Below, piece after piece: positions 57,001 to 64,000 of a DNA stretch of 64,000 nucleotides. A model generated the notes under the pieces. That model did no database searches. It saw nothing but the letters and a program-made list of their open reading frames with translations, and was not told the DNA's origin. Source of the stretch: Eonycteris spelaea. Its lineage: Eukaryota > Chordata > Mammalia > Chiroptera > Pteropodidae. The stretch spans positions 558,001-622,000 of the forward strand of contig PUFA01000084.1 in NCBI GenBank assembly GCA_003508835.1, written 5' to 3'. Numbering within the stretch: the first letter of the stretch is position 1; each line of letters starts with the position of its first letter. The position numbers and the translations under genes were made by a program.

Positions 57001-60000
57001 TGTATGCCCCTGACAGTTTTTGAGCTCCTGCCCTAGCACTGGAGTTCAGAGTAAGTGAGTCTGTAGGTGAGTATATCCTGCACAGGCCCTTTAAGAGGAA
57101 TGCCAGCAGCCTTCCATCTCACTCAACCACAATCTCTGCTGTTTTTCACAGCCAGAAGTTATAGAGACTTCTCTTTCCAGCACTGGAACCTCAGGCAGAG
57201 GAGCCTATTGTAGGGTTGGAACCCCTCACTCCTCAGGGGGACCTCCACAACAGAGGTATTACTCCCTGTTTTTAACTGCCATTTGTGGGTGTGGGACTAG
57301 CCATTCTCAAATTTCCGCCCCTCCTACCAGTCTCAGGGAGACTTTTGTATGTCCTTAGTTATAGGATTGCTGTTCAGGCAGACTTCAGATGGGTCTTAAT
57401 GATGGTTAGTCTGTAGGTTAGCTGTAATTTTGATGACTAGTTAAATTTTGTTTTGATAACCAGCCTGACAGTTGTAGTCTTTTAATTTGACTCTTGGACT
57501 TTGCTCCCAGATATTCTGATTCAATTATATACGATGTTCAGGAATCTGTCTTTTAAGAAGCACCTGAGATGATTCTGGTGTGAGTGGATATTATTTTGAG
57601 GAACTCTGCATACATATGATGTAGAATCAGCTTTCCAGTGGATATGTAAGTGATTAATGACAAGACTTAGAGCAGAGGGGTAAGATTATGAATCCACTGC
57701 TGGCAGAAAGCTAGTAGGTATTAAGAAGGCAAGGGGAAAGGGAAGAGAATATAGCTGGATGGTACAAAGCCTCTAAAGAGTACAGGTTTTTTATATAAGG
57801 GCAGAGGAATAATGTACTGGAAGTAGCTTTGGAGAGTAAGCCAGGCATTTCATATATTTTAATTCCAAGGTTAATTAGAATGAGGAAGAATGAACAACAT
57901 CTATCTCAGAGGGCAGCAGAAGTTGTATATTCAGAGTAGAGGCTGGCATCAGTTAATACAATGAAGTTGGGGATAAAAATATTTTGGAATTTTGTAGGGT
58001 TCTCGGAGAAGAGTGGAAAGATTAAAAGAGGAAACAATTGGGTGTTTTATGGTGGGTACGGGAAAAAAAGCAGTTTGGGGATTGTGGTAGCAGAGACTGA
58101 GCTAACTTCCCTTCCCATAATAGATAAGGGACTTTTCAATGTCAGTGCTGACTTGGCACAGACCACCACCCCTTTACAGCCCGTCAACCAATCAAAATAC
58201 AGTTTCCTTATGTAGAAGAAAATGAAAAAGTATAAGATGTGTATAAAAGAAGAAGCCCCACTGCGATCCAGGTTCAGCCTTCAAATGTGAATTCACTAAT
58301 CCGGTGCCGATACCAAAAAACGTTACTTCCTGCTTATTGCCTCAGTGTCCTGTCTCTCTTTCCAAGTATCCTGCAACAGGGTGAGAATATGAGAAACCAA
58401 TTAAGGACCCAAAATGTATGGTAACTGAGGATAGTAGGATCTAAAATGCCTTGAGTGTAGCTGATGGCAAAATTTCCAAAAGAAACTTTCTCCCAACAGT
58501 CTCTATATATGAAGGTGGAGACTTGGTTGTGTCTGCAAGGAGTGGTTCTATGCAAGCCCCAGAGAGCAGACCAACATGAGATTAGTTAAATCTCAATACT
58601 CTGACCTAATTTTAGAAGTAACAGTAGCAATTCCCTTTAGAAACCTCTGCTTTTGGAAAAAATTAAGTTGGAGTTCCCTTGAGTTAGCTTATGCTAGACT
58701 GCAGGTTTTTTAACTCCCCCCATAATACCAAGTAACACTGGAATAAAGGCTGCAGTTGTCAAAGACAGATGTCATGTAATGTGACTGACTTTACTGGAAT
58801 GAGTGTGGTACTGATTGACTCCTTTAAAGCCAATCTGGCCTGAATTACATATTGTAGAAGAATGGAGCATGTGGGACTGAAAGTCACCTTGCTTTTATTA
58901 CTCTTCATTGTATCTTGGGCTGATTGATCTCTGTCTTCCATCTTTGAGAGGAATGTATTTCTTGAGTGACAACATAAGTAAAAGACATTTTTACTTAAAG
59001 AAAGTTGTCGTAGATATGTAAATCATTTTGACTATTATTATAATAAAGTGAACATTTCTTCCCTCTAGCAAGAATGATTAAGCCTTTACCTAAATAGCTT
59101 GGAAGAACACTTTCTTCTGTAGCAGCTTTTATATCGTAATTACAGCTTCTTTGTTATTGACACCTGTGAGAGAGCTTCTCCAGAATCAGTATAGACCCAT
59201 GAATACTCTTAGAAACAGTTGCTTCATTTAGCTCATTTCACATTTGTGAAGAGCTGACTAAAAACAGCTTTGACAAAGGTAATATGTAATTGTTTAATTT
59301 CAAGTACTGGGTGAAGCTAATGAGCTTAATGTATGTACTCAGTAATTAACATTTTGGATTTAGGTTGCAGTGTAGAACATAAAAGAACTGAAGGGAGAAA
59401 GTTTTATTTTGTGTTATTCTTCATTCCCATCTTCTAATTTTGTTGCCCCAAGACTAATGGGACTGACATAAATGCATGGATACTCTTATTTATTAAAGCA
59501 AGACTTACAGAACTTAGTCTTTTCACAAATTATAAATAAGGAAATTAATTTGTCATTTCTAGTTCACTTTAATGGGATTTTAACCCTAATTTATACATTG
59601 CATACAATCAATATTTATTGAATTCCTCTTTGGGCAGCGTAACAATGTGCAAGCATGGGGAGAAATTTTTTTAAAAGCAGTTTCTTAGCCTCACTAAGAA
59701 TATGAGGTGGGATCTACCAGGTTGGACAAAGTTTATATATAAATGATCTTTAAGATAATAATAATGAATGATGGCTAACACTTTAGACTAGGCACCTATT
59801 TTACATACTAATTCCTTTAATGCCCACAATAACCCTTTAAGATAGGTATTATTAGTGTCCCTATTTGACAATGAAGCAGTTGAGGCAAAGATATGTTAAA
59901 TAACTTTTCCAAAATCACATTGCTAGTAAGTAGTAGAGTTGGGATTCAAACCCAGACAGTCTGATTCAAGAGCCTGTGTTCTTAATCACTACTCTGCACT

Positions 60001-62902
60001 GCCTCTTGTTCCAGAATGGTAGTAAGAAAAAAGAATTCTAATGCTATTAAATACAGTAACTGCTAGACTCATATGGCACTTTAAATTTAAATTTAAGTTT
60101 ACTGTAATTAAAAACTTAGTTTCTCAGTTAAACAGCCACATTTCAACTGCTCAGTAGTCACATGCTACTGCTAGTGGTTACTGTATTGCACATTTTCATC
60201 ATCATAGTAAGTTTTGTGGGACAACTGATACAGAAAATTAGTATTATAGGAGTTCAAGACAGAAAGTGAGGTGCTTGTGAAGAGTGGAAAATTATTACTA
60301 AGCGTTAATGATCAAATGGGTGTCCTGGGCAATGAAATAATAGACTGTTCCCCAAGAAGGGGGATATATATTACAGGTGAAAGAGAAGGAAATGGTAATA
60401 AATTCAGTTCTAGATATGGTGAAGAGAGATTTGAGTTACCCAACCGAGATTATCCAGAAAGCATTTAAAAATGTGGTGCTAAAGCTTAGAGAATTCTGAG
60501 TTGGAATCATCTGTATAGACATGATCCTGAACCATGAGAGCTGATAAGATTTTCAAAATGAAAATTTAGAGAGAAGAGCTGATGAAGAACTTTGGGGTAT
60601 ATATAGTCAAAGGTGAAAGAGAAGTCAAAGAAAGATTGGCAAAAGGTAGGATAGCCAAGATGATGATATACACAGAGCAAAGAGAGATAAGAGTTTCATG
60701 AAGGAGGGATTGATTTTTAATATGAAATACTATAGAAACATAAGGACTGAGAGAAAAAAGTGAATTTGGTGATGGTGAATTCAGTGCTGATCTTTGAAAC
60801 TGTAATGCAAAGTTAGTGGCAGAACCCAAATGATGTGAGTAGGCAGAGAGAAAATAGAGACAAAGGTTCTATTCAAATTTTCACAAAGTTTAGAGGTTAA
60901 ATAAAAGCAAATGCATGCAGAATAGAAGGGAATAGTGAAGGTTTTTAAAAATATATATATATATTTGGCTGAAGGCAAAACAAGATCATTGGAAAGGAAG
61001 AAACAATTAACCTCTATATTTATTCTATATAGAGTATCCTCTATATTCATTCATTCTTGTGTGCATTTAGTACTTATATTGCATACCTATTGAGTATCAA
61101 ACCCTGGATGTGTTTTTAAGGCAAAAGCAACAGGATTTGCTGGAAAATCAGATCTGCAGTATGAAAGGAATTATGGATCACTGTTAAGTTTTTTGCCCTT
61201 CAAATAACTGGAAAAATGAAATTGCCTTTTACAGAGACAAAGAAAACTGGGAGAAGAATAGTTTTGGGAGAGGAAATTATTTTTGAAGTTATATTTGAGG
61301 TACCTGTTAGACATCCAAATTGTACTCTGATGGATATGAGTACTCTGAAGTTTAAGAAACTGGTCTAGGATAGGTGCAAATCTGGAATTCATCAATGTAG
61401 TGATGACATTTAAAATCAGAAGATTAGATGGAATGACCAAGAGAGCAAGTAGAGCAAGTGTTAACAGAGAAGAAAAGAGATCTAAGAACTAAACCTTAGG
61501 ACACTCCAATGATAAAATGTTAGAGAGAAGGACAACCAAAATTGAGACGGAAAAGGAATAGCTGGTGAGGTGAAAAGAAAACCAGAAGGCGAAGTGAAGA
61601 AAGCATTGCAAAGCAGAGGAGTGATTAGTTGTATCAGATAGTAGAGTAAGATGAAAACTGTTTATTAATCATTGGATTTAGCAATATGGAGGCCATTGGT
61701 GACCTTGATTAGAAATAATTCAGTGGGGTGATTGGGGCAAAAGTGTGACAGGAATGAGTTCAAAAGAAAATGTAAGGAAAAAGAATTAGAGACAGTTGAG
61801 AATATATAACTCTCTGGAGGGCTTTTGCTGTAAAAAAAAAAAAAAAAGCATGGTAGCTAGAGGAGGTACATAAGATCAAGAGAAAGTTATTGTTTTCTAA
61901 AATGGGAAAATTATGGCATGTTGATATGCTGCTGGGAATTATCCAATGAAAGGGAAAATTTGATGATTTTTATCTTTTTAGGAGAGAGGAGAGGGAGGAA
62001 ATAAAAAGGAGGTGGGATGTCATGCATAAGAGGTGGGATCTGGCATTAGGAACACAGACAGCCTATCTATAAAAGCTGGAGAGAAGTAAATCATATGGGC
62101 ACAGATGCAGGGAGGTAGATAATTATGGGAATAACAGGTCATAGAAGTTCTCTTCTGATTGCTTCTGCATAGCGAGCAAGGTTATTAGCTGTGTTTGAGG
62201 ATACAAAGAGATATTGGAAATCTGAAAAAGAGGAGAAAGTATGAAATAGTTATTATCTAAGAGAGGAAAAGAGGAAATGGACTATGGAACTGATTGAAGG
62301 ACAGCCTCTAAGTTACACTTGAGTTTAAAATGAATTCAGTCCACTTGAATGTATATTTCTCTGAGCTTCACATTCAGCTAGCTGGATTGTAGACATGGAA
62401 CCAAGGAAAAGGCGGAGATAATCAGGGTTGAATTTTGTCAGGTGAATACAGTGTAAGAGAGGGGCAAAGGGGTGACTAAAGTGACAAATCATGGAATTTA
62501 TGCTAACTTAGGAAGGGAGGATTTGGAAGTGGAAGGGGGAGCTGTGGAAGGCATTAGGATCAGTTAACCACATATAAGGTTCTGTGGAGTTAAAAGTTCC
62601 TATTACAATTGGAGTATTAGAGGGAGGAAGCTTGGAAAAATAGGAGGTAGTAATCAGAGATGTCAGAGGGTGAGATGCTGATATGGAATATCCAATGCTC
62701 TAAACTGGAATGAGGAAGCTTACCAGTTTTCTAAGGGGCTATAATAATTATTTTGATGGCTTGATTTGTTAGGTTCATGACTACAAAGAAGGAACCCCAG
62801 AAGAGAAGACCTACTATATAGAATTATGGGATGTTGGAGGTTCTGTGGGCAGTGCCAGCAGTGTGAAAAGCACAAGAGCAGTATTCTACAACTCTGTAAA
62901 TG
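44969..62902 (+). CDS. RABL3: RABL3, atypical Rab-like small GTPase (5' part, incomplete)
   Basis: Three coding exons in view: 44969-45014, 49777-49868 and 62773-62902, all with GT-AG introns. They encode residues 1-89 plus the first base of codon 90 of a protein that is 236 residues in human (recalled). Residues are [26 protein letters not shown]... through VFYNSVN, identical or nearly so to human. The P-loop is GDSGVGKS at 13-20. The switch II region reads WDVGGS instead of the usual DTAGQ, so the catalytic Gln is absent, as is normal for RABL3. The family member is known to bind GTP, lack a prenylation CAAX end, and act in lymphoid development and Ras-pathway (RAP1GDS1/KRAS) control. The remaining exons lie beyond the right edge. 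Confidence 0.95.
45015..45379. other. RABL3 intron 1, proximal part
   Basis: CpG-richer up to about 45.2 kb. Contains 'gatggcgtcc' at about 45177, a short echo of the exon 1 start context, with no splice context to make it an alternative start. Confidence 0.4.
45380..45525 (-). mobile_element. MIR SINE, antisense
   Basis: Contains 'ccaagtgctttgcatatac', 'taacttatttaatactgag', 'attctacaagtgagaaatg' and 'cagtttgaaccaaagtcc': antisense MIR. Confidence 0.65.
45526..47249. other. RABL3 intron 1, unassigned
   Basis: Mostly unassigned A/T-rich intron. 46380-46500 ('agcaagcactatattaggtg') looks like an antisense LINE-2 scrap. Confidence 0.35.
47250..48085 (+). mobile_element. Old LINE-1 ORF2 C-terminus and 3' end
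   Basis: Contains 'aaacccaatagataaatggg', 'agaaatgcaaactaaagc' (ORF2 C-terminal region), then 'aattccacttctggaaaatt', 'caccctgaatatctaataat' and 'gaggaaatggttaagtaaat'. An (AAAT)n stretch lies at 47814-47837. Confidence 0.65.
48090..48400 (-). mobile_element. LINE-2-like remnant, antisense
   Basis: Text 'tttactgagcactgg', 'gggaataacacctataaac' and 'tattccagacagaactagc' in the order seen in old antisense LINE-2 copies. Confidence 0.45.
48271..48324. repeat. Direct repeat, copy A (~54 bp)
   Basis: A stretch beginning 'agtcagaaaagattttataa' recurs at about 48977-49030 with 6 mismatches over about 54 bp (counted by eye). The two copies flank the 5S SINE. Confidence 0.75.
48573..48791 (-). mobile_element. 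5S-rRNA-derived SINE (near full length)
   Basis: On the minus strand the head reads 'tatagccatgctactctgaa' and continues through 'cttggaagctaagcaggat', 'cgggcctggttagtacttgg' and 'atgggaaacacctaggaag'. It is collinear with vertebrate 5S rRNA and includes its A-box, intermediate element and C-box. An A-rich linker, a body with hairpins at 48595-48616 and 48620-48648, and a short A/G-rich tail follow. Flanked by a 9-bp target duplication taaaggtaa (48564-48572 and 48792-48800). Same family as the copy nested in the L1 of GTF2E1 intron 2. MEG-type of fruit bats is the likely family. Confidence 0.9.
48977..49030. repeat. Direct repeat, copy B (~54 bp)
   Basis: Partner of the repeat at 48271-48324, same orientation, about 700 bp away. 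Confidence 0.75.
49433..49620 (+). mobile_element. MER5A-like hAT element
   Basis: Starts 'agtagttctcaaagtgag' and contains 'gacctgcagaatcagaaac', 'tctgagggcaggacccag' and 'tgtgttttaacaagcctt', in MER5A order. Confidence 0.75.
49777..49868 (+). CDS. RABL3: RABL3 exon 2
   Basis: Completes Gly16 and encodes [20 protein letters not shown], then [10 protein letters not shown], to residue 46. Acceptor 'cttttacag' before 49777; donor AGA/GTATGT after 49868. Lys19 and Ser20 of the P-loop and the switch I region (TVGCSVDV) are here. 92 nt, ending on a codon boundary. Matches human RABL3 as recalled over its whole length. Confidence 0.96.
49955..50195 (-). mobile_element. MIR SINE, antisense
   Basis: Contains 'tgataatagccgatcttta', 'tgagatacagctgcataaac', 'gcatagagaagtaaggtaac' and 'aatccagacttaagttt': antisense MIR. 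Confidence 0.65.
50196..51289. other. RABL3 intron 2, unassigned
   Basis: About 1.1 kb with no gene or confident element. Confidence 0.35.
51290..52340 (-). mobile_element. LINE-1 5'/ORF1-region remnant, antisense
   Basis: Contains 'ttttgaacttctgttagatt', 'ggtgcatcctggataatg', 'taccttccagttaactaag', 'aatctcttcacctgtgttta' and 'atctgctttttactatatc', in the order of the antisense 5' part of old L1M elements. No open frame. Confidence 0.5.
52400..52500 (-). mobile_element. MIR-like fragment, antisense
   Basis: A short run with 'agagagttaaatggcaact' and 'gcaagttctggacaaaatc' fits an antisense MIR core. Weak. Confidence 0.35.
52555..52755 (+). mobile_element. MIR SINE
   Basis: Contains 'gagtgaacttagacaaataa', 'gtttacttctctgagcttta', 'gtatgtcatcttcaaagtaa' and 'aaataacacctgcttctt': sense MIR. 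Confidence 0.65.
52900..54180 (-). mobile_element. LINE-1 ORF2 remnant, antisense
   Basis: Follows antisense L1 reverse-transcriptase sequence: 'gacatccttgtctcaatccc', 'gctttatcaaattaaattcc', 'gtagtattggcctatca'-type words, 'agtatcagggttatactagc', 'ttcattaaatgagctgggaa', 'ggaagagtttatgtaaaatt', then 'cttgccaaaggtctatcaag'. Heavily decayed. Confidence 0.65.
54185..54330 (-). mobile_element. LINE-1 3'UTR scrap, antisense
   Basis: Contains 'cagtttaaggtgtgcaacat', 'caaaatgattacctccttaa' and 'gtccatcacctcacatagt', an antisense L1 3' end. Its position shows it comes from a different copy than the ORF2 piece beside it. Confidence 0.6.
54331..54480 (+). mobile_element. LINE-1 3' region, sense scrap with duplication
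   Basis: Sense L1 words 'gtccatcaacagataaatgg' and 'gtccatcagcagataaatgg' appear 32 bp apart (a local duplication). A (TA)-rich tract and 'gaaatattatttagccataa' follow. Confidence 0.6.
54485..57370 (-). mobile_element. Chimeric/deleted LINE-1, antisense (5'UTR-ORF1 joined to 3' end)
   Basis: On the minus strand: a GC-rich 5'UTR (57370-56000); then ORF1, whose C-terminus is clear in the frame 55290-55048 ([20 protein letters not shown], then [11 protein letters not shown], matching the L1 ORF1p C-terminal domain); then directly the ORF2 C-terminus and 3'UTR (55080-54485; plus-strand 'gattccacatgtaagtgaaa', 'attcttctattgatggacac'). Almost all of ORF2 is missing. ORF1 has stops. Lies in RABL3 intron 2, antisense to the gene. 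Confidence 0.75.
57371..59764. other. RABL3 intron 2, unassigned
   Basis: About 2.4 kb. 57480-57620 has MER5-like words ('tctgattcaattatatacg', 'aagcacctgagatgattctg'). 59590-59660 resembles an antisense LINE-2 3' end ('atcaatatttattgaattcc'). No coding exon supported. Confidence 0.4.
59765..60005 (-). mobile_element. MIR SINE, antisense (well preserved)
   Basis: Nearly complete antisense MIR: 'ctttaatgcccacaataacc', 'ctttaagataggtattatta', 'ttgctagtaagtagtagagt', 'tgggattcaaacccagacag', 'cttaatcactactctgcact'. Confidence 0.85.
60035..60215 (+). mobile_element. hAT-Charlie-type MITE remnant
   Basis: Contains 'catatggcactttaaattta', 'gtttctcagttaaacagcc', 'acatttcaactgctcagtag' and 'tcacatgctactgctagtgg', the 3' part of the same broad hAT group as the element at 1523-1856. 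Confidence 0.6.
60216..62772. other. RABL3 intron 2, distal purine-rich part
   Basis: About 2.5 kb, purine-rich on the plus strand, with (TA)n at 60948-60964 and an A-run at about 61832-61848. Text such as 'acttaggacactccaat'-type words suggests very old antisense LINE-2 material, not firmly assignable. No exon seen before the RABL3 exon 3 acceptor. Confidence 0.35.
62773..62902 (+). CDS. RABL3: RABL3 exon 3
   Basis: Encodes [20 protein letters not shown], then [20 protein letters not shown] and SVN, plus the first base of Gly90. Acceptor 'tgatttgttag' before 62773; donor AATG/GTAAAG after 62902. 130 nt. Holds the switch II segment W65-D66-V67-G68-G69, where most Rabs have DTAGQ. The serine-rich loop [11 protein letters not shown] is a RABL3 trait. 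Matches human as recalled. Confidence 0.96.
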
Positions 62903-64000
62903 GTAAAGCATTTTTTTATTCTACTGTTTATTAATGATCTGAGTACAGATCATCTGATATGGAATGCTGTTGGATGCTAGACTCATCTTAATTTAAGAAT
63001 GAACTAATGACTCACAACTCTTATTTAAATCTGTGTATCACATTACAGTTTGTGTGTCTAAGTTCTAATCATGTAACTCAAAACATTAAATATTTGCTTT
63101 GTCTAAGTGTTTCTGTTTGTTTTTTTTTTGTAAAGTAAATATTAAGAAATAAAATTGTATTTTGCCTACTTGACATAAAACATGGAACTTTCAAAACACT
63201 GTCCCTGAGAGTGCTATTTCTCTAGTCAGTTGAATAAGTACAATAGGACCATTAGGAATCTCATAGTCTAAGCCAGATGTCACAGAGATACAGAGATTTA
63301 TTTTATCTACCCTTAGAGTCCTATGTAATTTATTACAAAGAGCTGCCTAAAAGAGTTTTTAGGTGTTCAGAAATTTTATTCAGTTGCAGATGTTTAAATA
63401 TCTGGAGCAAATTTCCAGATGGAGGGTTGTAATAGAAGACATAATTGCAATTTGTAGATAGAGTGCCTGCTCTGTGTCCAGAGACTAAACCACTGACACA
63501 TGCGATTTACTTACAGAGTTTTCTTCTCTTTTTTATATTGATTTTTTAAACCTCTTTTTACTGTGAAATATAATTTCAATTTGTCTTTGATTGATTTACT
63601 AGAGATTTGGCATCTCACCCCTTTCCTCCTGGTATATGCTTAGCTATTAATAGCACCTCGTTTATACTGTTTAGATTTCATTCAATATTAGGTAAGCATT
63701 GCAGTTATTTAGTACCTTCTTCATTCCTTATTGTCTTCCTTCAATATTTTATGTCCCTATGTCATAAACTGTTGTGGATATTATAAAAAAGAAGTAGAGA
63801 TGGTTCTTACCATCAGATACATACAATAGAATACAGGGTGAGTTGTGTTAGTTCACACCTATATTCCATTTAGCTCAGAATTCTATCAGAAAGTGTCTCA
63901 ATCTAAATGAAGAAACAAAACATTCATCAAATGAATCAAAACAGTTATAAGATGGTGGTATTAATACATGACTTTTTCATGAAAGAAAATACATGATAAT
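62903..64000. other. RABL3 intron 3 (runs off the window)
   Basis: A/T-rich intronic sequence to the right edge; no exon or clear repeat recognised. Confidence 0.6.

Overview
This is a mammalian nuclear genomic window: A/T-rich, intron-rich, full of decayed retrotransposons, with no bacterial-type gene structure. It carries two neighbouring protein genes in head-to-head orientation. Positions ~7.0-44.8 kb hold GTF2E1 (TFIIE alpha subunit, minus strand, four coding exons plus a probable non-coding first exon). Positions 44.97 kb to beyond the right edge hold the start of RABL3 (atypical small GTPase, plus strand, three coding exons in view, gene incomplete). They share a short CpG-enriched bidirectional promoter (~44.4-45.2 kb) with three CCAAT boxes, an ETS-type site and a YY1-type site over the RABL3 start codon. 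This is the same arrangement as on human 3q13.33 (recalled).

Taxon: two SINE copies (33723-33999 and 48573-48791, both minus strand) start with a 5S-rRNA-like head. From recalled knowledge, 5S-rRNA-derived SINEs in mammals are known from fruit bats (Pteropodidae, MEG family) and springhare (Ped family). A fruit bat is the better guess. All LINE-1 copies here are visibly dead, which fits the reported loss of L1 activity in megabats. This is inference, not proof.

Layout: 1-7 kb is intergenic DNA with old L1, LINE-2-like and hAT remnants. 7.0-8.6 kb is the probable GTF2E1 3'UTR. GTF2E1 coding exons lie at 8615-9039, 17891-18131, 23543-23744 and 39475-39922. The introns contain a rearranged L1 (13.3-17.7 kb), a long 5'-truncated L1 (31.6-35.5 kb) with a nested 5S SINE, and a short hAT element with a perfect 8-bp target duplication (40127-40341). 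RABL3 coding exons lie at 44969-45014, 49777-49868 and 62773-62902. RABL3 intron 2 is occupied by several antisense L1 pieces (51.3-57.4 kb), including one that joins ORF1 to the ORF2 C-terminus/3'UTR with nearly all of ORF2 missing.

The most noteworthy point is in GTF2E1. With the normal splice sites, exon 4 is one base short relative to the human reading frame, giving a stop after about 280 residues. A cryptic acceptor 14 nt further in would restore the frame with a net loss of five residues. This is an assembly error, a real lineage change with a shifted acceptor, or a damaged allele. I found no undescribed multi-gene system, no CRISPR array, and no tRNA or rRNA gene apart from the 5S-derived SINE heads.
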